From: Lingula anatina
Lineage: Eukaryota; Brachiopoda; Lingulata; Lingulida; Lingulidae
Length of the DNA: 64,000 nt
Reading direction: 5' to 3'
NCBI RefSeq assembly: GCF_001039355.2
Contig: NW_019775871.1
Span: 59,838 to 123,837 of the forward strand
The notes beneath the pieces are model-generated. The model did not search any database, was not told the DNA's origin, and saw nothing but the letters and a program-made list of their open reading frames with translations. Position numbers and translations under genes: made by a program. Below, one piece after another: positions 11,522 through 24,510 of the stretch. The stretch's first letter is position 1. Each line of letters starts with the position of its first letter.

Positions 11522-13812
11522 TGGCTTAAACGTCTTGATCCAATATGTTTCATTAATGGCGTAGTTCGTTTCTGGCACCGGGAAACTCAGCGGATGGTGC
11601 ATCAGCTCGGCAATTTGAAGCCCAAGATATGGTACCAGAAACGATTTATGTCTTTCAGAGCCAAAATTAGTTTCATCATTCCTGCCGATGAGCACTGCTT
11701 AGAAGCCAATACTTACTTTCTCAAGAAGTGCTTGGAATTTTAATTTTCCGCTCTCTTGTTCGGCTAGAACCTGGCCCCAGATGGATGCGTGCACTTTTGT
11801 CGGTAAGCGTACACTGACATTTGCGTGCTAGAATGATGGAATGAGGATGTGCTATAATGCGTCACAAGCCAAGAGGTTGAATACACAGCCCGATACACAG
11901 CTTGTTTTCAACTAACCTAAAGATGTAAATGATTTGGGGAGATTTTCGAGTAATAGAAAATCGCAGTTATGGTGCGTGAAGTAACTGTGTGTAAGAATAT
12001 ATCCCGTTTTATGACTATACCACCTAATATGTCAACGTGTCTGTGCACGCTTTGATCCTCAATGTGATATCAAAACTTCTTGGTAAAATCTAGAAGGGTT
12101 TGATAAGTAGAATATTTTGAACATGGCGGTCAAGGCTCGAACTTAAATCTTGAGATTTTTTATGTAAAAGTGCAACATCAAGCAAAATATTTCAGTCGTG
12201 GACTTGGACCCAGATGGGGGCGATGAGTAGAATAAAGTTTCAGTGATCGACAGTTGTATTTGTATTGCTGTAACTGCTACTGTAGGAATAGATAGCCTCT
12301 TTTCTCTTTAAAAATTCCACACCACAGCCAAAATTTATTAATGTACATATCTTATTATTGTTGTCTTTAGAATAGGATATTATGTTTTATTTGATTTCTT
12401 GTATTTTGTGTAAATAGATATATGCGAGGTGTAAATCAGTTTTGTGTATTGCGTCATCAAAACAAGATGGTAGAATCTCAGGGGAGAAACCATGTAAATA
12501 TTGCATTTTAAATGTATAGTAAACATTGTCACGTTTTGTCAACATATAAACATGTATATATAACATGGAAATGAATGCAGATGTCAACATCATGAATAAA
12601 GAAAAGAGTTTAAATTAATCTTATGAATACAGCAATATGAGATTTTTCTAATTGTATGTTATCATTTTCATTTATTCAATGAAATCATTTCATTTTCGGA
12701 AATAAAACGTTGTTGTTATTATGATAGTGTTCAAATATATAATTATACGTGATACACGAATTATGTTACGAAAAGTTTCGATGATAAAAAAAATGGGAAC
12801 GCATTCTTCAAGCCCAGGCAATAACTCGATGCTTTTTCAGAAACATGCACAACAAACAATAGAATAAAATGAACAAGTTAATACATTTTGAAGGAAAAAA
12901 ATAATAATAACAAATCGCTGACTTTGGATGGTTGAGAAAGAATGCTGTTAACAATTTATAACATTACATTACATGACGAAATATACACTGCCTTCAATAT
13001 ACCTTCGTGTTAGGAGACGTTGATAAGCCTTTAATGTTCCAAATATTTCTGCTGAAACAAAACTGTCGAAGATCTCCTCAGATGAACTGTAAATATATTC
13101 TTTCAGTCCTACCTAACACATTTGTCAGCCAGTTTGCTATTATGAGATATATCCGAGATGATAATCAGAACATTATATTGCAAATTATCAATAAGAAATA
13201 AAGATAACTACATGTAACCAGGCGCCGTATTGCCGTAGTTGCGGTCTGAACACATAAAAGGTCAATGCGGTTGGCACCACTGCCACTTTTGTTAAAGCTA
13301 ATGTTCCTTGTTACAATTTTAATTAAATACTAAGCTAATCATTTAATATGACATTCACTCTGAACACACACATTGTTTAGGTACAAGCTGCCTTCGTTAC
13401 CCTTGACTTTCATGGAAACACTGATGCAACATTTACGAATGCAGTGGCTACGACAATTTTTGTACGCATTGCAGGCTTAAAACATGATTATGTACAGTGC
13501 TATATTAAAGCACTAGAATGATCACTTGACAACCATATGTCCTGTTTCGGTAACATTTGATTTCAAATGCAATTGGATTGTATTGAAATAGAAGCTGATG
13601 TAGATCAAATATTCTTACATGAAGAAAGAGGAAAGGCATCTGATGCGCTGTCTATCGATTAGAATGTGAGTCAAAGCTTGTATACTATTTGTACTGAGCT
13701 GCTTTATCTTGGATATATTACAAGGCGATACTGGTACTTAAAACCTGGACATGGATGCCAAAAAAGAATAAAAGTCACCAAATAATCCCTTAAGGTCACA
13801 TCAATAAGATCA
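11522..13812. other. 3' UTR of the EGF-TIR gene and convergent intergenic space
   Basis: No further coding exons are recognised. The AATAAA at 12595-12600 would give a 3' UTR of about 1.1 kb. A second AATAAA-containing stretch lies near 12700. The next gene is on the opposite strand and ends at 13813, so the two genes are convergent. Confidence 0.5.
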
Positions 13813-16800
13813 TTAATACGACGGTGCTCTCGCACGCTCAGAGTCCAAAACCTGGGCGTCCTCCGGAACTGCATCCATCTTGAATTCCGACCTGTTGTAT
13901 TGTATGTCCATGGTACGTCTCCTATAGTTCCAGAACCACCATGCCCCTCCAAAACCTGCTGCAACTCCTACCAGGAACATCACGATACCAATTCCTGCGA
14001 CGGCTCCTGAAATTTGATCCTGAAGTTTGAATTGACTTCATTGGGAAAAACTAAATAAATAAATAAAGAAGGAAACCTTACATTGTTCTCATGTTAACTT
14101 TGCAACTGAAATACAATCTACCGGTTTACAATGTGACAAAAATTATGTGGATGGGAAGGTCTTCCGGGTGGGGGCGTAACAGGAGGCACTTGCCATCATT
14201 TACTGAGCTGAGGTTTCTCTTTTGAATTTTATTTTGCATACATGTAAATGTAGGCCCCTATGCATTGCAAACAAAACACATTTAGGCCTACTTCTTTTCT
14301 TATTCCAATATTGGAACCTTTTGTTGAATTTTCGGTCTTTCACTTTTGGATTACTAAGCTTCATTGCCTTTTATCGATAGCTAGAAATTTAACAAATTAA
14401 AAAGTATGGGTAACTTCAATTTTGTATTGGTTTTCTTACCTGCATTCACGCCATTTACAATTTTTTGGGCACCTGCAAAAATAGACAAGTATCAATTAAA
14501 TGTTTATTAACAGAACGATCATTGTTCAATATTTTCAAACCCCTGTAATCAATTTTACTTTATTTTACTTTATTTGGGGTAATTGCATGTCCGGGTCACG
14601 CCCCGCTTTCGAAATAACGCCCTGTGCCTTACTGGACATGGGTTCATTTTTCATAACCATGGCTATATAGGGCCTACAATGATGCTCAGTGAAACAAGCA
14701 GAAATAAAACTTGTAAACTATAAACATTTTATTGTGATAAGATATACTTACTAGGACCACTGTGAGGGCTATTGGTAGATGGAGGGGTGACAGGAGTACT
14801 TGATCCTGCTTTTATGAAAACCACGGTTCCATTATCAAACTTGACCGATTCGTAGATTTCCCCCGGCATCGCTTGCAACATAGTGGTCTAGTGGAAAAAA
14901 TAAGGTATATATCTAATTTTTCTTATATCAACAGCTAATATTACCTCCAATAATTCGTTGTCTCTCAGAGCACCCCACACCTACTGTCTCTAAGAGCAGA
15001 GGTAATATTAGCTGACAATATTAGCCGTTGAAGAAAAAATACTTTATTTTTATAAACATATCACAGCTGATGAAATTCTTCTCCAAAGGTATTTATCTAC
15101 AAATTAACATTTGATGAACAAATAAAATATTCTTACTTTCGCGTTTAACTTAAAATTAAACTATTGGCTAGGAAATAAAAAGGATCTTCACAATACTTCC
15201 CTTTCAAAAACGTGCTGGAATTGGTAAATAGGCTGCATAAATAAAATGTAAAGTGTTAGATCAATCGTAAATTAAATATCGAATGTAAATAAGAACTGAA
15301 ATCTACCGTTGAGAAGTCGTCCTTCGTCATCAAGATGCTCATATTATTGGAGTTGATGGTGGCGATAAGCTTGCTGGCTGCCACGTTCAGTGGCACTTCG
15401 TTTGGGGTCTGCGGGACAAATTCTGCTCCTGGTATCCCCGTCAGTGGAGATACATCAAGCATGGTGAAAGTAAAGAAAATCAAATGCGAGTTGGGGTCTA
15501 TTTCTACCTGCAAAGAAACAATTGTTTTGTCAGGTAAAACTATAATAATCAATGCGAACGAACACACACACACACACACACACACATTATTATTATTATT
15601 ATTATTATTTTTTGGTGAAAGGGCCTATAAAATCTACACACAGAAGGGATGCTACTTGTTTTAGTATTCGTTTCCATGTAAAGGCCTACTGACGGATACA
15701 TTAGGTAACAGTTATTTCAATATCCAGTGGTAACATTTCATTTAAATGTCAATGAAAGAAACCCTTAGTAAATTGCTTGATGTACGTTTTAATGTAAACT
15801 ATGTATATCAGAATCGAATTTAAAAGAAGCAGACGACAGCACGTGCTTACCGATACGTCTTGAGTTCTGATTGGTCGCAGACCTGTAAAATCTTCTATGG
15901 CATTCAAAACCAAATATTTAAAGGCAAACCAGTTACCCTCTACGTAAGATTTATCGCCTGAAACATAATTAAACATAATTAAGTTTCTAAAATCAAAACT
16001 CTAACTAAACTTAAAACATTACTAAAAACATAATTTTATTGTTTTAATGTAGATAGAAAGATAATTAGATAAATACAAAATTATTTCGATAGTTGTCACA
16101 CAAAGATAAATACTAATTTTACTTTTATTGTTGAACCTACATGTACTTACACTAAATATATTAGATGAGCAATCTGACAGGGCGAACAATTCGGAAAACT
16201 ACGGATCTTTGGACATCGACTTTAACTTTTTGGTTGCTTACGGAAAACCACATAAGGGTATCGTTTTTTTTTATATCTATAAAACAACTTACCTACAATG
16301 ACGAACCTAAAGGTCCTCTGCGGCAAGTCCCGGTAACACAGGCTTACGTCAAAAGCGCTGTAATCCATAGGGGAGTCATCGAAGTTAAAAATATTCAGTA
16401 CGCTGACGTCGTCCTGCCCACCAGGCATTGTCTGTTGATACGGAATTTTTTAAAAAATGTAACAAATCAAGGCTGCAGAAATCAAACATTACTACACGTT
16501 TCTTACACCGTGAATACGTTTTATGTCTATAAATTGATATTCCTGCACGTTTGAATACTTTTGTTCAAGAGATCACTGTGTGTGTGTGCGCGCGTGCGGG
16601 CGTTTTACATCCACTGTTGGACATATTATTTTTTCTAGTTCAATTTCCTTGAAATTATCGCATTCCACACGATGCAAACAAGGTGAGATAATAGAAGGCT
16701 ACAAATCATTGAATAGTATATGTGTTTACGAGTACATGTATAACATATCTTTAGACATAAGAAAAGAAGCCTTACCGCCGGTATCCTGACCACAAGTCTA

Positions 16801-19800
16801 ATTGGTTCATTGTATTCAGGTCTCAAGCCATCCTCAAGTGTCCAACCATCCTAAAAAGGTTGATATATCTTGCCTGTAAGGTTTACTTTATTAAACTATT
16901 TCTCATAGACCTGTTTGTCTGTTTGTTTGGACCATTAGTTACACCAAAAATTTTATTCGACTAAGAAGACACTCTTCTTCACAAATATCCTCATGATGTG
17001 CCACTCTTTGAATGAAAACAGAAGCGTGAGAATGAGATTAAGTGAGATTGAGGTCTTACCTTTGAAAAATACCACTCCCAAATTGACATGATCCCATCCC
17101 AGTCTGTTCTCCTACTACTATAGATATCGGCTCCAATATGGCGAGCTGACCCCTAAATAAAAATATCACAAGAATAAATATCCAACAGAATTAGTAAAAG
17201 GAACAGTCAATTCCTATTTATGAAGTTTAAGCTAGACTTGTTTACTGAGCCTCCATATTGGCAAGTGTCAAATACAAGTAAAATTATATAATAGTATTTT
17301 TAGATACGACTCACTGTCCCTTCATAATAATAAGTCTCTCCGGAAAAATCAAAGAACTGCATGGGATCCCGAATCTGTGTATAGTTCGCAGCGCCGTTGT
17401 TGACTGTGTCCACCCCACCGTCAGGTATGGGCATTACGGTGCAGTTGCCATAGTAACGATCCATCACATATGCTGTGCCTAGTAATTCAAATTTGAGAGC
17501 AAACTAAGAAATAAACCAATATCTTCAATATCTAAGGAAAACATAAACCGATATTTTTTATATTACCAGTAATAAGGTATGATTTGAATTCGTTGATATG
17601 TCTGAAATAAAATAACATCAAAAAGAGGGAGTTAAACTCCCATAGAATTAATACCAATTCACACATAGAATTATAATTAATACTGTCTTGGATAGGCAAA
17701 GTCACATCATATCTTAAATTACAGATATTACAGTGAGAAGGTTGTTCACTTACCTGTATAGAAATCGTGCACCGTGGACAGTGGTCGATTGCCAAAGCCC
17801 TGATAAATAAGCTGACCTTGGGGTATAAAATCCATGCGGAAAAGTTTTGCGTTAAAATCATACCATTCCTGGAATATAAATGATATCATAGATCATTCAT
17901 GTCCTGCCATCCTCGTTTGCCTTCTTTTTCGGAAGAGAGTACTTGTGACTTAAAATAGAAGAAATGTGACGCTGACGGGGATGTAGAGAGAAGTTATTAA
18001 ATTTATTTTCTGTTGAAGACATACGTTTTGCTTAAAAGTGAAATTGCTTTTCATCTGAAGAATGAGACAGAAAATGAGAATTTTTAAAAAGCCCATACAT
18101 CAATGTTCTGTACAGTGCCGGCACTCTCAGATATTTGCTCTGATCGAAATGAAAATCTGTCTGGAACTTTCGGTAGTTTCTTTTCGTTTTTTCTGCCGTC
18201 GCATACATAACCTCTTGGGGTCTGAAAAATATGTAAATGTGTACCTTTGGTGTCGGTCAATTATCCCAGCTTTGAGTCCAAGAGGTGACCACACCCAAAG
18301 TCAATTACTTTATAGTATGTACTATATTCATGAAGGCATGTTTGTTCTGTGTTATTTTTTCATAAAATCCTATTGCTCATAATATATGACTAAAATGCAT
18401 TTTAGCATTACGTTGTTATATTTCATGTAAGCAGCATCAAAAAGTGGTAAACATCTATTGAGGAACCGATTAGGATTATTTCTTTAAGCCTTAAAAATGC
18501 ACATAAAGCTTATTAAAATTTCCAGATGTTGAACAAAGTTATTTTACAAACAACTTGTGACGTAGATTTTTATTTCATACTTGGATAAAACACACAAACC
18601 TGGAACACCTTTTCACTGGCACCGTCTGGCAGTTCATCGGAGAAAAAGGCAAAGTCGTAAATTTGAGAAACCGTTGCTGGCTGCCCAAACGCATCTGTTC
18701 GCTTCCCTGTGATGACGGCTTGAACGGGGACCGTTGACATGCCAGACGCAGTAGACCAACTATCTGGGTCTAAAAAGAAATTAATTGAGAGTGCATGTGA
18801 TGATTATAGATATATGAAACCTGTCCCTTTAAAATCAGATACCAAAGAGGTCATGCATCCTTGTGTTTAAAAAGAGAGATAGAAAAGAGATATTCATAAC
18901 ATGGCGCGTGGAATTATCAGGGAATTTTTTGTACAGAAATATTATTAAAAATTACATGCACAGAGACGTGCTAAATAAAATCTTGTTTGTTGACAGATGC
19001 AATTCCACAATAAAAATGAATTGTCTGTTCTGCATTCCTCCACATATTTGCACACATCCTAGCAAAAACAAACGAACTAAGAAAGAAGGGCTTCTTTTTG
19101 CTTAATTTAATGTTAACTTACCTGACCAGTAGTATTCAATATTAAGAGTTGCATCCCCCATCTCTGGTCTGAATACGCACGCTGTCCAGTGGTTAACGGC
19201 AACACCATTCACTGTGTCCTTTCCCAAATAAACCTCTTGGTAATCCTTGCCAAATTTAAGAGAATCCCCCGCACTCATTATGAAATCTGAATAGAAAATC
19301 AGTTTACTTTTACTAATAACTAGAGTTTTTTTCAATCAATTTACAGCAAGTTGAAGAGCTCAAATTTTGGCATCTTTCCAAGAAAAGGAACTGTTGTTTC
19401 CTGGAAAAAAATATTTAATCTAAGACAGCTCTTATTGAAAGACACCGACCTCTAGATGAGCTGTTTTTCTAATGGACAGAACTGTTGTTTCTGCATGTTC
19501 AAATATCAAAAACAAGTAACCAAAATTTATATAACAGTCTGTATTACGTATATGATTTTTTTAAAATTTCCTTTCATTCCTTCCCGGGAGGAGGGAAATG
19601 AAAAGTCGTGCCCCACCTGATCCATTCAAAACCTTGAAAGGGAAGGCAACATCGTTCGTCGGGTCCAGAGGAGATACTACACACATTTCTCCTGCAACAC
19701 AAAAACATTAATATTTATCAAGAAATTAAAAACGTAAAAACTTATTCTTAGCAAATGACTCTCGTGATTTTAATGAAATACAAAGTTTTCTTTAAAGAAA

Positions 19801-20532
19801 TGAATTGCTAACTTTTAAGGAAATATTGTGAAATTGAAAGAGTTGGATCTAAAAAAATTTTGATGAATTTTACTAATATACAGGATGTCCCAAAAATGTA
19901 CTTATTCTTGACTGCTAATTGCCGTTGCTAATATATGTATTTTTAATTTAAAAACATAAAAGGTTTTTTATTCAATGCCATAACATTCTATTATTATTAT
20001 GATGATGTTATTTTATTTCATTTAGCTTATTAAAATTGTATCTATGTCAATATAAATCTAAATCAAAACAAATTAGGAATGGGCAGTCAAAAAGTGAGTA
20101 CATGTTTGGGACACCTTGTACATGCAATGTCAACCCACCGTCCTCGTAGACTTTAAATACTTCTTTTGTTTTAAAACTAGTGATAGTTGTGGTTTTCTTT
20201 CCTGTGGCTGAAAGTCCCATGGTTGTCATGGAAGCAAAGTCGTTGACTTTATCGTAATATTCCTCGAGGTACAAACTAGATTTAGTCAAAGTGTTTTGCC
20301 AGTTGATTTTCGCTTGGAACTTATCAGGGAGGGTTGGAAGGTTCTGACCCACATCTGAAAATATAAGAAGATCTGCATGCGACAATCACTGCCACTTTGT
20401 AAGCCGTGGTCTTGCAATTATTTTTTGAATGCTTTACCTTAGAAAGTATTAGTGAAAATGTATGAATGCTGAAACAAAAATACGATCTAGAATAACAAAA
20501 CATCTGGGCTAATAAAAATGCACTTTTGCATT

Positions 20533-20578
<46 letters not shown>

Positions 20579-22913
20579 GGGTGGATATTTTACCAGGACA
20601 CAATCCCCACTTCTGATCCTTGTCGAAATCCGCGGTGGTGGAACACCAGGCTCCAGGCTGGGGAGGTCCGGAGAAAATACACTGATTGATCATGTCATCT
20701 TGAAACTTGAAGGGAAATACACAAGGGGCTCCGTTGCCATTGCCGCCGGTAGTTCCTGGTGTAAATTGGAACAGGTTTGATCAGTAGAATGCATTGACTA
20801 TATTTTATATTATCCTTCAAAACTTGTTTTTCTCCAGAAAATTACATTCAGTTTTAGAATTTTTTCAACGGAGTTTGAAATTGCTGGAATATTAGGTTAG
20901 ATTTCTATGTAAAAAATCCCCAAAACCAACCAACACCACGTGCGGTTATAGATAATGATGGAATTACAGAGAATATATTGCTGAAGAAACAAAAACACTT
21001 CAGAATATTTTAGAACATAATTTCAATACTCAACAGATAATATATACTGACAAAAAAGTGTTGATATTGTTTTCTGGTTTGTTTTTTATTTTGCATGACA
21101 TCTTTGTCAGACGTGATATTATTTGATATTATTAACCAAAATATCTCACAATAGAAGACTGGATATTTTTATCACTCAATGACAAACCTTTCTGATCAAT
21201 AAAGCCAAAAGTTTTTAATCTTCACTCAAAAATAACAATGATAAAAAATATTCCTCACTAAGTATTGACTCTGTATATATTTACGTATGCTCGGTCAAAT
21301 GAAAAGTTTTATTACCTGCACAATTTCCCCATTTCTTGTCTTTGTCGTAATCCTGCGTAGTGGCACACCACGGTCCCTGCTGGTCCTTTGTGCTGATACA
21401 ACCTGTTGTGTTTACACTCTTGTACATGTACCATGGACTGCATGGAGCTCCGTTACTGTTGCCATTGATGGTTCCAGCTAAATATTATATTATATCATAT
21501 TATATTATATTATATTATATTATATTATATTAATAGAGTATAATCTCGAGAGAGCTATGGACAGGGCCCAGTTAGAGAACTCGCTACAATACATTAAAAA
21601 TTGTGCTAAACTTTCGTCTCTATGTTTATATCACAGCTATTTTAGCCCTCCTCCCCTCCCCAACTGGTCCTAGGTCGCGTTTTTTTATAGAAGATTTAAG
21701 GCATCGATTGCCACTCACGTTAACAAATGTTGAACGCTTATATAAATAGCCAATACCGAGATTTAGGGATTTGGGCATTTTGTTGCCTTGGAGTTTGGTT
21801 TTAAACGCGTTTTTTTTGTCTAAATCAATCGTCCGTTCAAAAAACTGCATATTTGAATATTTTGCTGGTAACTTGTATTGCTTGTGACATAAGTATTATT
21901 AGATAAAGAAAAAGATACGGGTATGAAGGAGTGCAGCTGAATGTTAAAGGTTAAGGCGCGAGGGCAAAATATGTGTCACAACCAACTGCCTCAGCCCCTT
22001 TTCCAGACAACAAATACATATATCTCCTGCCCATTATTTTCCCCCTCGTGTATCGAAACTATCCGGTACACAAAACTCGAGTTGTTATTCCTTCTCAGCT
22101 TCCCGGAGTTCAAAAGAAGGGGAAACCTCAGATGCTATGTGAGCAATGGTATAAGTAGACCTTCTTTTCATTTACTGCCCCATCCCACCCCAAACTTCCC
22201 GTTTCACTGGAAGTATTTCACAAGCAAATAAAGCAGAGGCTACAAATGATGCCAGAGTAGGTGTTAAATGTGCCAGAGTAGGTATTAAATGCTTTTGGGT
22301 TAATCAGTGTTTTTATCACATCTCCTCCATTGAAGTTACATATTGTATTATGATAAGAATGGACCAAGAGCTATATGGAAGTAGAACGACGAGACGATGA
22401 ATGGGCTTCCACTATAAATAACGATGTGTTCATGTTATATTTACTTAGATCGCCTATTTCAGTCAATTTTAGGTACGGTGATTAAAATCATATTAAATTA
22501 TAAAAAAATGTCAACCGCATCACTCTTGTCAATTGGCAGTCTCAGAACTCGGTTTAATGTTATAATAAAACTTCTTAAAAAGCAATACTAGAGCATCTTA
22601 AAATGTATACTGTTTGGGATATGTTTATAAGGTCTGTGCTGGAATGAAAACTTGTATTGAGTTACTTTGAAGAAAAAATGATTGTGTGCATGCGCGAGTG
22701 TTATGGATGGTCTGTTTACGGCTTTAGTTGCTTTATGTGTGATAAATCATGCTAATTAAGTCTCAATTGATTGCTTTGATCAGAAGTTTGCAGATGATGC
22801 TCTTTTAACTTACGTAAATATGGGAGAGGTACGCAGACGTTCGGGTCCGGCACCCCCGCTAGAGCCACCACTGTGACGAAAGCGTAGACCGACAACTGCA
22901 GAATGACTCTCAT
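13813..22913 (-). CDS. Type I membrane protein with two fibronectin type II domains and a LolA-like ectodomain
   Basis: Seventeen exons with consistent phases give 768 residues: 22913-22814, 21477-21316, 20755-20594, 20354-20139, 19691-19617, 19286-19122, 18769-18600, 17868-17754, 17478-17315, 17152-17060, 16850-16776, 16431-16293, 15957-15851, 15507-15307, 14887-14752, 14472-14440, 14006-13813. The start MRVILQLSVYAFVTVVALAG is a signal peptide. Two 162-nt exons each encode one fibronectin type II domain (residues 34-87 and 88-141; WCATTQDYDKDKKWGNC, WCSTTADFDKDQKWGLC). The rest of the ectodomain (LPDKFQAKINW.., EEYYDKVNDFA, QIYDFAFFSDELP, GADIYSS) resembles the uncharacterised metazoan LolA-like family; this is from memory of family patterns and is less certain than the FN2 calls. 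Near the C-terminus are a Thr/Ser/Pro-rich stalk, a Gly-rich membrane span (GIGIVMFLVGVAAGF), WNYRRR and a short tail ending ARAPSY. A non-coding 5' exon probably ends at 23494 (CAG|GTAAAG), spliced to 22915. Function unknown; LolA-like folds bind lipids, so a lipid-binding role is only inferred. Confidence 0.85.
14932..15014. repeat. Short palindrome in an intron
   Basis: CAGCTAATATTACCTC at 14932-14947 is perfectly inverted at 14999-15014, with a 51-base loop. It could be a tiny foldback element. It lies in the intron between exons 14 and 15 of the minus-strand LolA-like gene. Confidence 0.75.
15562..15609. repeat. Adjacent (CA)n and (TTA)n microsatellites
   Basis: A run of CA units passes directly into a run of TTA units, within an intron of the LolA-like gene. 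Confidence 0.9.
19879..20120. mobile_element. Mariner-like MITE in an intron
   Basis: The ends TACAGGATGTCCCAAAAATG and, inverted, TACAAGGTGTCCCAAACATG form imperfect terminal inverted repeats flanked by TA. The start sequence is typical of mariner-type termini. The 242-bp element has no coding capacity and ends 19 bases from the exon that stops at 20139. Confidence 0.7.
20536..20570. repeat. (AG)n microsatellite next to an FN2 exon
   Basis: GA-rich tract located 24 bases downstream (on the minus strand) of the donor of the second FN2 exon. Confidence 0.9.
21482..21531. repeat. ATATT-type AT-rich tandem repeat
   Basis: About ten units of a five-base AT-only motif lie immediately before the first FN2 exon (minus strand). 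Confidence 0.85.
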
Positions 22914-24034
22914 CTCTAGAAAGCAATGCGCAAAATATAAGATTTTCTGGCTCAAAAATGTTACCCTCGACCAGGGTCACATATTATATTATGTGGCCTT
23001 TTTTTCACAGTGCAGAGAATTACAGTCAAATTAACCAGAGACATATCAGATAATATCTAGTGAAAAATCAATGAAATCAATGGCCCTGGTAGAGGGTACA
23101 AAAATGCATTATTTCGGTTATTGTACTAAACCGATTGGTAATACTACGATTAATACTATATCGCCCCTTTCTCCACCCTGCAATGGTGGATGGTCTACAA
23201 ATCCAGACTCCACTGAGGTATTTTGGATGTTAAGTATTTACAACAGGTTTGAAAGCATCAGTGGAACGCCTTCTGGTGATGAAATTAGCTTATAGGAACA
23301 TTATTTTGCAAGATTATAGAAAAAAAGAACAGGCTCACGACAGATATGATGTTCAAAACACTACAATGTTTTTTTTTCTATCCCATTTGGGAATCTTCCA
23401 TTTGCTCCAATACTATCATTTCACCTAATAATAACCATCTAATACTCTCATCATCAAAAGTGCAATCTATATAAAACAATTAAAAAACTTTACCTGCTTC
23501 TTCATGAATCCAAATTGCAGCAAATGTATAAAAAAAGGGGGAATGTTTATGAAATTAGCTCCAGTTACGGCCCCTTCGAAACAGCCTCTAATAATGATTT
23601 TAGTCGATGACCCATTTAGAAATCCCATGACCAGCAGATAAAGGACTCATCTGTTGATTTTGTAATAATTATTAAACCCGCCTGACAATGCGAGCACAAT
23701 GCTTATCCTCCATCAACTGTTGGTCCGTCGGCACTTGCCTCAGTCACGTTACCCACTAATGTTGCCCCGAGTAGTCTGAAGAAGTCGGTGAAATAGATAA
23801 GTAATGCAATGATATCATCCTTGTATCTATTTTGTGGGGCGTTTACTTATATTGCTTTACATGTATAGTCCATACTGCAAATGTGTGTCGCCTTATCTAC
23901 TATTTGCCCAACCTGTACACAAAAGGCTGCAATGGTAGACCATCTTCTTAACCTCTGTATTCTTCCATTTGGCGTAATTTACGTTATTTTTGAAAATCGG
24001 GATATATCTAAACCAACTTATTACCTCGGACAAT

Positions 24035-24510
24035 GGAAGAGGTAATGGTTTTGTCACCGTTTGTCTGTGGAGAGCATTACGCAAAAAAAAAAAATAAAAA
24101 AAAAAAATAATAATAATAAGTGGATTTTAGTGAAATTTTCAGGATAGGTCACAAATTGCCCTAAGATTTGATTTTGATGAAGATCCATTGATTAAATTAA
24201 GTAATTAATTATATAAAGATTTTAATGAAATTTTCAGGTTAGGTCAGAAATGGGTTGAGTAAGTAATGATTAGATTTCGGTTATGATCCATTTATTTATC
24301 AAATTAATTATTTAATGCAAAAATTTTAAGGATAGGTCAGAAATGGACCAATTTTATGAAATTTTCAGGAAAGACATGGTCAGAAATGGATTAAGAAAGA
24401 AATGATTAGATTTTGCTGATGATCCATGAACTAATTAATTAATTGATCTATAAATAAATAAATAATTACTTATTTGTCTTGGCAGAGGTTGTGCTCCCCG
24501 AGTGCTCTCC
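24035..24510. mobile_element. Degenerate widespread invertebrate interspersed element with internal tandem repeats
   Basis: The left part (GGAAGAGGTAATGGTTTTGT, then TTTGTCTGTGGAGAGCATTACGC split over two short runs) and the right end (GGCAGAGGTTGTGCTCCCCG, AGTGCTCTCC) resemble a non-autonomous element I recall from many marine animal genomes. Between them a unit containing GAAATTTTCAGGATAGGTCA and a 'GATCCAT' segment recurs about four times with decay, suggesting internal tandem amplification. The family name cannot be given with confidence. Confidence 0.5.
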
